Below, in pieces: positions 27,811 through 38,713 of a DNA stretch of 64,000 nt. Under the pieces are notes generated by a model that was not told the origin of the DNA, did not search any database, and saw only the letters and a list, made by a program, of their open reading frames with translations. The DNA is taken from NCBI GenBank assembly GCA_044464225.1, contig JBIQLN010000010.1, positions 1 through 64,000 on the forward strand, written 5' to 3'. The translations under genes and the position numbers were made by a program. The first letter of the stretch is position 1. Each line of letters begins with the position of its first letter. This DNA is from 66-474 sp044464225 (lineage in GTDB: Bacteria > Pseudomonadota > Gammaproteobacteria > Xanthomonadales > Rhodanobacteraceae).

Positions 27811-28184
27811 GCAAGCGGAATCCGGGACGCGAATGGCCGCTCCACGCTCTCGAGGCGTTGGCGATTGCCGCCCTGGTGGTAATGCTGGCGCAACCGGAAA
27901 CGTGGACGTTCGCCGCGTACTTCCTCGACGCGGGCATGCTCGACGTGCTTCTGGTACTGCTGCAGGTCCAACTCGGGGCGGCTCTCGCGCCGGTGATTCG
28001 GCACGTGCTGCGGCCCGCATGGCAAGGCGGCCGGGAATGGCTGGCGGGACGGCGAAGGACGGGTCGCGGTCCGGCGATTTCTGCAGTGGCGAAGACGTTC
28101 CTTGCCGAATGGAGCGGTCCGCTGGGCGCGGTGTTGTGGCTCTGGATGCACGAACGGAGCCGTGAATTTTGCCACGGCCATTGA
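27807..28184 (+). CDS. Small hydrophobic protein coupled to glmM
   Basis: 125 residues from the GTG at 27807, whose last two bases are the first two of the glmM TGA stop. That overlap and the co-directional frame argue that it is real. Two hydrophobic stretches are visible ('LEALAIAALVVMLAQPETW' and 'LDVLLVLLQVQLGAALAPVI'), then a basic middle segment and a Trp-rich end ('GAVLWLWMHERSREF'). I recognise no family. It ends 15 bases before a strong hairpin shared with the convergent sodB gene. Confidence 0.6.
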   Translation: MSKRNPGREWPLHALEALAIAALVVMLAQPETWTFAAYFLDAGMLDVLLVLLQVQLGAALAPVIRHVLRPAWQGGREWLAGRRRTGRGPAISAVAKTFLAEWSGPLGAVLWLWMHERSREFCHGH

Positions 28185-28198
28185 GGCCGGCACCCGCC

Positions 28199-28237
28199 GG
28201 CTTCGTTCGCCCGGCTCGGCCGCGGGCGAACGAAGCC
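28199..28237. terminator. Bidirectional terminator between the glmM operon and sodB
   Basis: A perfect 15-base inverted repeat: arm 'ggcttcgttcgcccg' (28199-28213), 9-base loop, arm 'cgggcgaacgaagcc' (28223-28237). It lies between two convergent genes (stops at 28184 and 28247), so it could end transcripts from both sides. No long T-tract follows on either strand. Confidence 0.72.
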
Positions 28238-28246
28238 GCGCAGGCG

Positions 28247-28825
28247 TCACGCCATCTGGCTGGCCGCGAAATCCCAGTTCACGAGATTCCAGTATGCGTC
28301 GATGTACTTGGCGCGAGCGTTGCGGTAGTCGATGTAATACGCGTGCTCCCACACATCGCAGGTCAGAAGCGGGCGATCGCTGCCCGTGATCGGCGTGCCT
28401 GCATTGGGGGTGCTGACGAGACCCAGCGAGCCGTCGGTGCGCTGCACCAGCCACGCCCAGCCCGAACCGAAGGTGCCGACGGCGATCTTCGCGAACTCGG
28501 CCTTGAACTTGTCGACGCCGCCGAACGCCTTGGTGATCGCGTCCGCCAGCTTGCCCGACGGATCGCCGCCGCCCTTGGGCGAAAGCGAGTTCCAGTAGAA
28601 GTTGTGGTTCCAGGCCTGGCCGGCGTTGTTGAACATTCCGCCCGTGGCCTTCTTCACGATGTCCTCGAGGTTCATGTCGGCGAAGTCGGTGCCCTCGATC
28701 TGCTTGTTGAGGTTGTCGACGTACGCCTTGTGGTGCTTGCCGTAGTGGTACTCCAGGGTCTCCTCGGAAATGTGCGGGGCCAGCGCGTTGCGTTCGTAGG
28801 GAAGCGGGGGGAATTCGATCGCCAT
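28247..28825 (-). CDS. sodB: Superoxide dismutase, iron type
   Basis: 192 residues from the ATG at 28823-28825. It converts superoxide to oxygen and peroxide in the cytoplasm. Metal ligands are seen in 'EYHYGKHH', 'AWNHNFYW' and 'CDVWEHAYYIDYRN'. A Gln in 'NNAGQAWNHNFYW' (in place of the Gly of Mn enzymes, with Gln supplied elsewhere) and 'GTFGSGWAWLV' point to the iron form. Upstream sequence in the same frame is not conserved. It is divergent from grxD across 246 bases, where no convincing promoter was recognised. Confidence 0.96.
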   Translation of the reverse strand: MAIEFPPLPYERNALAPHISEETLEYHYGKHHKAYVDNLNKQIEGTDFADMNLEDIVKKATGGMFNNAGQAWNHNFYWNSLSPKGGGDPSGKLADAITKAFGGVDKFKAEFAKIAVGTFGSGWAWLVQRTDGSLGLVSTPNAGTPITGSDRPLLTCDVWEHAYYIDYRNARAKYIDAYWNLVNWDFAASQMA

Positions 28826-29071
28826 GGAGGTGCTCCTTGGAGGTTTGGGAATCGGAGAAATGGCAGCATGCGAGGAAGGCGCGCCTGATACAATGCACGG
28901 CATCCGCAAGACACCATCCGGCATTGTAGACCGATCGCACGTTTTTGTCGGCTTTGCGCAAGGCCGGGGTTCCGGCTTCATTGAAGCGGTCGCACCGGCG
29001 ATCCGTCTTCACGACCGCGTAGGGTGTTCCGCGAACTCAAATCCGTCACGCATGCAGGTTCAGAAATCACT

Positions 29072-29401
29072 ATGGACGTCATCGAACGCATCAAGCAAAC
29101 GCTCGCCGGACATCCGGTGGTGCTGTACATGAAGGGTACGCCCGAGTTTCCGATGTGCGGTTTTTCCATGCGCACCTCGCAGGCCCTCAGTGCCACCGGC
29201 GTCGAGTACTTCTCGGTGAACGTGCTGGAGGATCCCGAGATCCGCGCCAACCTGCCGCGCTATTCCAACTGGCCGACCTTCCCGCAGCTCTACATCAACG
29301 GCGAGCTGATCGGCGGCTGCGACATCACGCTGGAGCTGTACGAATCCGGCGAACTGCAGCGCATGGTGGCCGAGGCCGGCAAGCAGACGGCTGCCTCGTG
29401 A
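29072..29401 (+). CDS. grxD: Monothiol glutaredoxin Grx4 (GrxD)
   Basis: 109 residues from the ATG at 29072. The monothiol active site is in 'PMCGFSMR' (CGFS), with glutathione-binding 'WPTFPQLYINGELIGGCDI'. CGFS glutaredoxins bind a [2Fe-2S] cluster with glutathione and deliver Fe-S clusters, often with a BolA partner. The preceding in-frame codons are unconserved. The stop overlaps the GTG start of the next gene (GTGA), so the two are probably co-translated. It faces sodB, making a small oxidative-stress pair. Confidence 0.96.
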   Translation: MDVIERIKQTLAGHPVVLYMKGTPEFPMCGFSMRTSQALSATGVEYFSVNVLEDPEIRANLPRYSNWPTFPQLYINGELIGGCDITLELYESGELQRMVAEAGKQTAAS

Positions 29402-30183
29402 CGCTGCCCGTCACGCGTCTTCCGGCGGGCTGGGTGCCCGCCGCGGATTCGCTGGCGGGACGCGTGGTGTTGGTCACCGGCGCCGCGGGCGGCCTTGGCC
29501 GCGCATCGGCGCTTGCGTGCGCCAAAGCCGGCGCCACCGTGCTGCTGGCCGACCGCAAGACGCGCGCGCTTGAACCGGTCTATGACGAGATCGCGGCGTT
29601 GCCCGGTGCGCCGCAGCCGGTGCTGCAGCCGATGGACCTGCAGGGCGCTTCGCCGCTCGAATACCAGACCTTCGCCGAATCCGTCGAGCGGCAGCTGGGC
29701 CGGCTCGATGGCGTGGTGCATGCGGCGGTGAAGTGCGAAGGCCTGACGCCGCTCGGGATGTTGTCGCCCGAGGAGTGGATCACCACCTTGCACGTCGATC
29801 TGTCGGCGCCATTCCTCTTGACCCAGGCGTGCCTGCCCTTGTTGCTCGCCCGCGAAGACAGTGCGGTGGTTTTCGTGCTGGACGATCCGGAACGGATGGG
29901 TCGCGCGCACTGGGGCGCCTACGGCGTGGCGAAAGCGGGACTGGAAGGCCTGGTTTCGATCCTCCACGAGGAAACCGACGAGTCCAGCCTGCGCGTGCAC
30001 GCGCTGCTGCCGGCGCCGATGCGGACCGCGCTGCGCCGCACCGTGTGGGCGGGCGAGGACCCGACCACGATTGCGACGCCCGAATCGGCGGCGCAGGCGG
30101 TGCTCTACCTGCTGTCGCCGGATGCGCGGCCGGCGCGCGGCAAGGTGCTGGACCTGCGTGGCGTCGAACACATCCGGGATTGA
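29398..30183 (+). CDS. YciK-like short-chain dehydrogenase/reductase with altered active site
   Basis: 261 residues from the GTG at 29398, overlapping the grxD stop. It has the SDR Rossmann fold: cofactor loop 'TGAAGGLG' (27-34), and the catalytic pair Tyr175 and Lys179 in 'WGAYGVAKAGLEGL'. Overall it resembles E. coli YciK, whose equivalent segment reads TSSSVGRQGRANWGAY. Here the serines are replaced: 'VLDDPERMGRAHWGAY' puts Asp162 where the catalytic Ser (13 residues before Tyr) is expected. It may be a cofactor-binding protein with little reductase activity, or use another residue. Substrate unknown. Confidence 0.85.
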   Translation: MTLPVTRLPAGWVPAADSLAGRVVLVTGAAGGLGRASALACAKAGATVLLADRKTRALEPVYDEIAALPGAPQPVLQPMDLQGASPLEYQTFAESVERQLGRLDGVVHAAVKCEGLTPLGMLSPEEWITTLHVDLSAPFLLTQACLPLLLAREDSAVVFVLDDPERMGRAHWGAYGVAKAGLEGLVSILHEETDESSLRVHALLPAPMRTALRRTVWAGEDPTTIATPESAAQAVLYLLSPDARPARGKVLDLRGVEHIRD

Positions 30184-30186
30184 ACG

Positions 30187-30792
30187 ATGCAGCAGCAGAT
30201 GACCCTCGTGTCGGCGTGCATCACCCTTTTCCTGGTGCTGGACGCGCCCGGCAACGTCCCGTTCTTCCTGTCGATACTGAAGGACGTGCCGCCCAGACGG
30301 CGGCGCTGGGTGATGGTCCGCGAACTGCTGATCGCGCTGGGCGTGCTGGTGGCGTTCCTGCTCGGTGGCCGTGAACTGCTGTCGATCATGCAATTGCGCC
30401 AGGAGGCCATCAGCATCGGTGGCGGCGTGGTGCTGTTCCTGATCGCGATCAAGATGGTGTTTCCGCCGCGGGACGGCGGCATCTTCGGACCCGTCGGCCA
30501 GGGCGAACCGTTCATCGTGCCGCTGGCGATACCCGGCGTTGCGGGGCCATCCGCGATGGCGACGCTGTTGCTGATGACCAGCGCCCAGCCTGGCCGCCAG
30601 GTCGAGTGGGGCCTGGCACTGCTGATCGCATGGCTCGCCACCGCGGCGATACTGCTGGGTTCCACGTGGCTGTTCAGGTTGCTGGGCGAGAGCGTGCTCG
30701 CCGCGATGGAGCGCGTGATGGGCATGTTGCTGATCGCGCTGTCGGCGCAAATGATCCTGGGCGGCGTCGAGGCCTACCTCAAAGCTGGTTGA
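30187..30792 (+). CDS. MarC/YhgN-family inner-membrane protein
   Basis: 201 residues with six likely membrane helices. MarC-family signatures are visible: 'TLFLVLDAPGNVPFFLSIL' near the N-terminus, 'SIGGGVVLFLIAIKMVFP', then 'PFIVPLAIPGVAGPSAMAT', the paired-Pro/Gly region in which the related NAAT proteins resemble transporters. YhgN is the closest E. coli relative by length and pattern. No transport activity has been proven for the family. It starts four bases after the SDR stop. Confidence 0.88.
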   Translation: MQQQMTLVSACITLFLVLDAPGNVPFFLSILKDVPPRRRRWVMVRELLIALGVLVAFLLGGRELLSIMQLRQEAISIGGGVVLFLIAIKMVFPPRDGGIFGPVGQGEPFIVPLAIPGVAGPSAMATLLLMTSAQPGRQVEWGLALLIAWLATAAILLGSTWLFRLLGESVLAAMERVMGMLLIALSAQMILGGVEAYLKAG

Positions 30793-30808
30793 GCGAAGGA
30801 ACATTCGC

Positions 30809-32227
30809 ATGAACGACATCGATCATCCCGTGAGGCCGGCAACCGTCAACGCGCAGATCGTCCCGGCCGGCACGCTGGACGTGCTGTCGCGCGACGAGAT
30901 CGCGCGGCTGCGCGACGCGACGACTGCCGGCCTGCACACGTTGTTGCGCTCGTGCACCCTTGCGGTGCTGACCTCGGGCGCGATGCACGACAGCGCGCGC
31001 GCCTTGCTTGACCAGTACGCCGATTACGACATCCAGGTGCTGCAGCAGGACCGCGGCGTGAAGCTGGACCTGAAGAACGCGCCGGCGCAGGCGTTCGTGG
31101 ACGGCAAGATCATCCGCGGCACCAACGAACTGCTGTTCGCCGTGGTGCGCGACATCGTCTACGAATCCACCAAGCTGGAATCGGGTGAGTTCAACCTCGA
31201 GGATTCCAGCGGCATCACCCACGCGGTATTCGACATCCTGCGCAACGCGCGCGTGCTGCGCGCACGCTTCGACCCGAACCTCGTGGTGTGCTGGGGCGGG
31301 CACTCGATTTCGCGCGAGGAGTACGACTACAGCAAATCCGTCGGTTACCAGCTCGGCCTGCGCGGCATGGACATCTGCACCGGCTGCGGGCCGGGCGCGA
31401 TGAAGGGGCCGATGAAGGGCGCGACCATCGCGCATGCCAAGCAACGGCACTATGAGAACCGCTACATCGGCCTCTCCGAGCCGAGCATCATCGCGGCCGA
31501 ATCGCCCAATCCGATCGTCAACAGCCTGGTGATCCTGCCCGACATCGAGAAGCGCCTGGAAGCCTTCGTTCGCGTCGGCCACGGTTTCATCGTGTTCCCG
31601 GGCGGCGTCGGCACCTGCGAGGAGATCCTGTACCTGCTCGGCATCCTCCTGGATCCCGCCAATGCCAGCGTGCCGTTTCCGCTGGTATTCACCGGTCCCG
31701 AATCGGCGGCGCCGTATTTCCAGCAGATCGACAAGTTCCTGCGACTGGTGCTCGGCGACGCCGCCGCGCGGCGCTACCAGATCATCATCGACGATCCGGT
31801 GGCGGTGGCGCACGCGATGCAGCAGGGCATCGAAGTCGTGCGCAACCACCGCGTGGAAACGCACGACGCATTCTTCTTCAACTGGGAAATCAACATCGAC
31901 CTGCAGTTCCAGCAGCCGTTCCGGCCCACGCACGCGGCCATGGCCGCGCTGGACCTGCACCGCGGCCGGGCGCCGCATGAATTGGCGGCCGACATGCGGC
32001 GCGCGTTTTCCGGCATCGTGGCCGGCAACGTCAAGGAGGAGGGCATGGGCGAAATCGAGCGCAACGGCCCGTACGAAATCCATGGCGACGCGGAGTTCAT
32101 GCGCGCGCTCGACACGCTGCTGCAGAGCTTCGTCGCGCAGCAACGCATGAAACTCCCGGGCAGCAAGTACGTGCCTTGCTACCGGATCGTGGAAAATGGC
32201 GTCACGCCCCTCGCGGAACAGGTGTGA
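30809..32227 (+). CDS. ppnN: Pyrimidine/purine nucleotide 5'-monophosphate nucleosidase PpnN
   Basis: 472 residues (E. coli PpnN/YgdH 454). It hydrolyses NMPs to base and ribose 5-phosphate and in E. coli is regulated by (p)ppGpp. The N-terminal domain ('RDEIARLRDATTAGLHTLL') is followed by the LOG/Rossmann core with 'VCWGGHSISREEYDYSK', 'CTGCGPGAMKGPMKGATI' and the hallmark 'GFIVFPGGVGTCEEILYLL', and a C-terminal domain 'FFFNWEINIDLQFQQPF'. The gene lies 16 bases after the MarC-family gene and just before gor. Confidence 0.94.
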   Translation: MNDIDHPVRPATVNAQIVPAGTLDVLSRDEIARLRDATTAGLHTLLRSCTLAVLTSGAMHDSARALLDQYADYDIQVLQQDRGVKLDLKNAPAQAFVDGKIIRGTNELLFAVVRDIVYESTKLESGEFNLEDSSGITHAVFDILRNARVLRARFDPNLVVCWGGHSISREEYDYSKSVGYQLGLRGMDICTGCGPGAMKGPMKGATIAHAKQRHYENRYIGLSEPSIIAAESPNPIVNSLVILPDIEKRLEAFVRVGHGFIVFPGGVGTCEEILYLLGILLDPANASVPFPLVFTGPESAAPYFQQIDKFLRLVLGDAAARRYQIIIDDPVAVAHAMQQGIEVVRNHRVETHDAFFFNWEINIDLQFQQPFRPTHAAMAALDLHRGRAPHELAADMRRAFSGIVAGNVKEEGMGEIERNGPYEIHGDAEFMRALDTLLQSFVAQQRMKLPGSKYVPCYRIVENGVTPLAEQV

Positions 32228-32231
32228 GCGC

Positions 32232-33575
32232 ATGAAGAACGATCCGGATCTGCTGGTGGTCGGAGGCGGCTCGGGCGGGCTGGCAACCGCGATTCGCGCG
32301 GCGCGGCATGGCGCGAAGGTAGTGTTGTTCGAGCCCCACGAGTTGGGGGGGACCTGCGTCAACCGCGGCTGCGTGCCCAAGAAGGCGATGTGGCTGGCCG
32401 CCGAATTGGCCGATGCGCAACGCATGGCCGAGGCCGTCGGGTTCGATGTGCAGCCGGGATTGCTGGATTGGGCCACGTTCATCGGCCACCGTGAAGCGTA
32501 TGTACTGCGTTCGCGGACCTCCTACGCGAACCGCTTGCGCGAACTCGGCATCGAGCTCGTGCCCGCGCCGGCACACTTCACCGGGGCACACGCGCTGCGC
32601 GCCGGCGACGCGGACTACCGTGCGCCGCACATCGTGATCGCGACCGGTTCGCGCCCGCGGGGACTGGAATTGCCCGGTGGCGACCTCGCGATCGATTCGG
32701 ACGGTTTTTTCAGGCTCGACCATTGCCCCACCCGCGTCGGCATCATCGGCGGCGGCTACATAGGCGTGGAATTGGCCGGCGTGCTGCGCGCATTGGGTTC
32801 ACGTGTGGAACTGATCACGCGCGGCGGCTTGCTTTCGCGCTTCGATGCCGATCTCGGGGATGCACTGGGCCACATGATGAAGCGGGAGGGGATCGGCCAT
32901 CACGAAGGTTGCGCGGTGCGTGGCGTGCATCGCGATGTGCAAGGACTGTGGCTGGATTGTTCGGACCACGAGCCGCACGGACCCTACGACCAGGTGATCG
33001 CCGCGATCGGGCGGTTGCCCAATGTCGAATCGCTGCGCCTGGAAGACGCGGGCGTCAAGCTCGGCAGTATCAACGAGATCGTCACCGACGATTTCGAAAA
33101 CACCTCGGTCGATGGCGTGTACGCGCTGGGCGACGTGAACGGCAAACCCGCGCTGACGCCGGTGGCGATCGCCGCGGGTCGGCAGCTCGCCGACCGGCTG
33201 TTCGGTGGCAAGCCCGATGCGCACCTGGATTACTCGTGCATTCCGAGCGTGGTGTTTTCGCATCCTCCAGTCGGCACCGTCGGCCTTTCCGAAGCCGAAG
33301 CACGCGAGCAGTACGGCGATGCCGTGAAGGTCCGCTCGACGCGCTTCACGCCGATGCTGTGGTCGCTTGCGGGCCGCGAAGGCAAGACCATGATGAAGCT
33401 GGTATGCGTCGGCGACGACGAGCGCGTCGTGGGCCTGCACGGCGTCGGGCCGGGCATGGACGAAATGCTGCAGGGTTTCGCGGTGGCGGTACGGATGGGT
33501 GCGCGCCATGCGGATTTCCTGAAGACGGTCGCGATCCATCCGACGTCGGCGGAAGAATTCGTCACGATGAACTGA
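32232..33575 (+). CDS. gor: Glutathione-disulfide reductase
   Basis: 447 residues from the ATG at 32232. It reduces GSSG with NADPH. The FAD motif 'LLVVGGGSGGLATAIRAA' is followed by the redox-active disulfide in 'LGGTCVNRGCVPKK' (Cys42 and Cys47), the NADPH motif 'GIIGGGYIGVELAGVL' with arginines in 'ITRGGLLSRF' for the 2'-phosphate, the second FAD motif 'VYALGDVNGKPALTPVAI', and the C-terminal 'AIHPTSAEEFVTM' carrying the catalytic His-Glu pair. It is likely co-transcribed with the genes from grxD onward, giving a glutathione/redox group. Confidence 0.95.
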   Translation: MKNDPDLLVVGGGSGGLATAIRAARHGAKVVLFEPHELGGTCVNRGCVPKKAMWLAAELADAQRMAEAVGFDVQPGLLDWATFIGHREAYVLRSRTSYANRLRELGIELVPAPAHFTGAHALRAGDADYRAPHIVIATGSRPRGLELPGGDLAIDSDGFFRLDHCPTRVGIIGGGYIGVELAGVLRALGSRVELITRGGLLSRFDADLGDALGHMMKREGIGHHEGCAVRGVHRDVQGLWLDCSDHEPHGPYDQVIAAIGRLPNVESLRLEDAGVKLGSINEIVTDDFENTSVDGVYALGDVNGKPALTPVAIAAGRQLADRLFGGKPDAHLDYSCIPSVVFSHPPVGTVGLSEAEAREQYGDAVKVRSTRFTPMLWSLAGREGKTMMKLVCVGDDERVVGLHGVGPGMDEMLQGFAVAVRMGARHADFLKTVAIHPTSAEEFVTMN

Positions 33576-33861
33576 CGGATGGCCTGCGCACGACGGCGGC
33601 ATCCGTGCTTGCGTTGCACCGCGCCATCATCGTGTTCAATGTTCGGGCGCGCGGCCGCTGATCGAGGCCTGGTGCGGCCGGACGGCCTGCTGGTCGCCGT
33701 CGCCCTGGGTATTCGCGGTCGCCTGCGTCGCAACAGCCGCGTCCGTGATCGCCCCCTGGAATGCCGTCCGACCGCGTCTGCCGTGGCGCCGGCGCTGATC
33801 GGCCTGATCTTGCAGTCGGCGAAACGTCACGACCATCATTGCCCCGCGCTACATTGACCGC

Positions 33862-34707
33862 ATGGATATCACTGCCGGAACGGATGTCGTGGATGGCGAA
33901 CGCCTTGCAGCATGGCTGGCGGCGCGCTCGTGCGTGACCGCCATCACCGGCGCCGGCGTCAGCACCGAATCCGGCATTCCCGATTACCGGGACGGCGATG
34001 GCAACTGGAAGCGTTTGCCGCCGGTGCAGTACCGCGACTTCGTGGAAAGCGAGGCGGTGCGCCGGCGCTACTGGGCCCGCAGTTTCGCGGGCTGGCCCAT
34101 GTTCGCGGCGGCGCGGCCGAGCGCGGCGCACACCGCCCTGGCGCGGTTGGAGCAAACCGGACGTGTGGCGAATATCGTCACCCAGAACGTCGATCGCCTG
34201 CACCAGCGCGCGGGCAGCCGCCACGTGATCGACCTGCACGGGCGACTGGACGTGGTGCGCTGCCTCGCCCTCGATCATCGCTTCGATCGTGGTGCCTTCC
34301 AGGTCCGCCTGCGCGACGCGAATCCTGATTGGGATGTATCCTCCGCGCGCATTGCACCGGACGGCGACGCCGATCTCGAAGGCATCGACTTCGGCAAGTT
34401 CAATGTGCCGGCATGCGAAATCTGTGGCGGCATGTTGAAGCCGGACGTGGTGTTCTATGGCGAATCCGTGCCGCGTGAAACCACCGCGGCGGCCCTGGCC
34501 GCGATCGAATCCGCCGATGGCGTAATGGTGGCCGGCTCATCGCTGATGGTGTGGTCAAGCTTCCGGCTGGTGCGGGCTGCCGTCGCACGAGGCATCGAAG
34601 TCGTCGCGGTCAATCGCGGCCGCACGCGCGGTGACGACCTGTTCGCGTTCAAGCTGGGAGGCGATTGTGGCGCCGTGCTGCGGCAAGCGATCGATGGGTT
34701 ACGGTGA
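33862..34707 (+). CDS. SIRT4-like NAD-dependent protein deacylase (sirtuin)
   Basis: 281 residues. The sirtuin core is clear: 'ITGAGVSTESGIPDYRD' (30-43), 'TQNVDRLHQRAG' (108-118) and the catalytic His126 in 'VIDLHGRL'; 'VNRGRTRGDDLFAFKLGGD' closes the NAD site. Sirtuins use NAD to remove acyl groups from lysines. The zinc site looks incomplete: the second pair is 'CEIC' (185, 188), but the first reads 'CLAL' from Cys134 and lacks the usual partner Cys at about 137. The 286-base gap before it, after gor, holds no gene that I can support. Confidence 0.91.
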   Translation: MDITAGTDVVDGERLAAWLAARSCVTAITGAGVSTESGIPDYRDGDGNWKRLPPVQYRDFVESEAVRRRYWARSFAGWPMFAAARPSAAHTALARLEQTGRVANIVTQNVDRLHQRAGSRHVIDLHGRLDVVRCLALDHRFDRGAFQVRLRDANPDWDVSSARIAPDGDADLEGIDFGKFNVPACEICGGMLKPDVVFYGESVPRETTAAALAAIESADGVMVAGSSLMVWSSFRLVRAAVARGIEVVAVNRGRTRGDDLFAFKLGGDCGAVLRQAIDGLR

Positions 34708-34786
34708 TCCCGAAAAACGCGACAGCGCGATGACGGTGCCTGCTTTGCGGTAGATTCAGGGAGAATTCCCCGCGCAAGGACCGATC

Positions 34787-35278
34787 ATGGACGTGCTTCA
34801 TTTCAGCAACTTCCTCAGCTTCAGCATGTCGCCGCTGGAGATTCTCATCCGCGGCACGATCATGTATTGGTGCCTGTTCCTGCTGCTGCGGTTCCTGTTG
34901 CGGCGGGACACCGGCTCGGCCGGCATTTCCGGCATCCTGTTCGTGGTGCTGCTGGGTGACGCGGCGCAGAACGCGATGATCGGCAATGGGCATACAGTTG
35001 CCGACGGAGGCGTCCTGATCGCCACGCTGGCTGCATGGAACCTGTTGCTCGACTGGCTCGGCGTCCATTTCAAGGCGATCGCGCGGCTTACCGAAGCGCC
35101 GCCGATCCTGCTGGTCCGCAACGGACGGGTCGTGGACCGCAACATGCGGCGCGAACTGGTGACCCGCGAGGAGATCGAAGCGGGTTTGCGCAAGAAGGGT
35201 CTCGAATCGCTCGATCGCGTCAAGGCGATGTACATGGAAGGCGACGGCTCTTTCAGCATCATCAAAAGCAGGGGCTAG
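34787..35278 (+). CDS. YetF/DUF421-family membrane protein
   Basis: 163 residues. An N-terminal hydrophobic half (about residues 15-90, 'ILIRGTIMYWCLFLLLRFLLRR', 'GISGILFVVLLGDAAQNAMIG') is followed by the DUF421 cytoplasmic domain ('APPILLVRNGRVVDRNMRRE', 'LVTREEIEAGLRKKGLESL', 'KAMYMEGDGSFSII'). Family members such as B. subtilis YetF form inner-membrane proteins with a C-terminal domain; function is not established. Possible -10 'tagatt' at 34751-34756. It converges with gcvP over 125 bases without a clear terminator. Confidence 0.88.
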   Translation: MDVLHFSNFLSFSMSPLEILIRGTIMYWCLFLLLRFLLRRDTGSAGISGILFVVLLGDAAQNAMIGNGHTVADGGVLIATLAAWNLLLDWLGVHFKAIARLTEAPPILLVRNGRVVDRNMRRELVTREEIEAGLRKKGLESLDRVKAMYMEGDGSFSIIKSRG

Positions 35279-35403
35279 CCTGCGCCGTCGCCGTCGAGCG
35301 GGCCAACTGTTGCGGGGGGAAAGCGATTGCGGCGGGGATGTGGCAGGCCTTGAACCTGCCCTGTCTCCCCTCCGGCCGCGAAGGGGAGGCAGGGCGACAC
35401 AAC

Positions 35404-38295
<2,892 letters not shown>

Positions 38296-38362
38296 GGCAA
38301 GGATTCCGGGACGCGTGGCGGCAAGCGGTACGTCCCGGTCGAAGCGGCTGTTGGTGGAAAAT

Positions 38363-38399
38363 CAGGCCATGGAGGGCCCTTCTGGTCTCTCCGGGCCTG
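38363..38399 (-). promoter_or_regulatory. Possible expression-platform hairpin in the gcvP leader
   Basis: Read on the minus strand, 'caggcc' and 'ggcctg' enclose 'ggag' and 'ctcc', and the stem is followed directly by 'attttcc'. This would make a weak intrinsic terminator 67 bases before the gcvP start. The 5' side contains 'ggagagacc', which also occurs at the start of the second glycine aptamer (38549-38557), so alternative pairing is conceivable. Inference only. Confidence 0.35.
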
Positions 38400-38423
38400 G
38401 TGCATTCCGGTTGACCAATCCGC

Positions 38424-38454
38424 CGCAGCGACGCCGCGATCAGGGACGATCGCA
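38424..38454. repeat. Copy 3 of short dispersed motif (class D)
   Basis: 'cgcagcgacgccgcgatcag' then 'ggacgatcgca' matches the 5404 and 17836 copies with an insertion of about eight bases. It lies in the gcvP leader just downstream of the riboswitch. Confidence 0.3.
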
Positions 38455-38467
38455 CAAAAAATACGCC

Positions 38468-38643
38468 CCTCTGTCCTTCTGCCTGAGAGTTTCGCAGCAA
38501 TCTGCTGCTTGCCCCTTCGGCGCCGGTTCTTCCGGTGCATCGAAAGCCGGTCTCTCCAGAGTTTTGAACGTGGTGGTATCGGGCCTGAGCGATTACGGGC
38601 GTTGCGCCTTCGGCAGCAGCAGGGCTGCTTCTTCCACCACGTT
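38468..38643 (-). ncRNA. Tandem glycine riboswitch upstream of gcvP
   Basis: On the minus strand two glycine-aptamer cores follow one another. Aptamer 1 (about 38643-38567) has perfect closing arms 'aacgtggtgg' and 'ccaccacgtt', with core 'gccgaaggcgcaa' and 'cgctcaggcc'. A short A-rich linker ('caaaa') leads to aptamer 2 (about 38562-38468), with 'ctctggagagaccgg', 'gcgccgaaggggcaag', 'ctctcaggcagaagga' and 'cagagggg', an almost consensus copy. Glycine riboswitches with two aptamers normally turn on the glycine-cleavage genes when glycine is high. The placement directly ahead of gcvP fits. Confidence 0.92.
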
Positions 38644-38647
38644 GGCA

Positions 38648-38653
38648 ATTATA
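38648..38653 (-). promoter_or_regulatory. -10 box for the gcvP riboswitch transcript
   Basis: On the minus strand 'ctgtataattgcc' contains a perfect TATAAT a few bases before the first aptamer. No good -35 was found at 16-18 bases (candidates 'ggcatc' or 'cggcat'), so it may rely on an activator. Placement suggests transcription starts at about 38641, close to the first paired base of aptamer 1. Confidence 0.55.
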
Positions 38654-38713
38654 CAGGTGTCCCTTTACGGGATGCCGTACCATCGCCGTTCGCATTCAGC
38701 GAAGAGGTCCGTG

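Noticed and set aside
28826..29071. Divergent promoter for sodB and grxD ('tacaat' near 28889 and 'ttgcgg' on the other strand)
   Set aside because: Elements do not pair at acceptable spacing, so no promoter is claimed.
33579..33857. 92-codon plus-strand frame between gor and the sirtuin gene
   Set aside because: Arg/Cys/Ala-rich, no family resemblance, no ribosome site; opposing frames are equally open.
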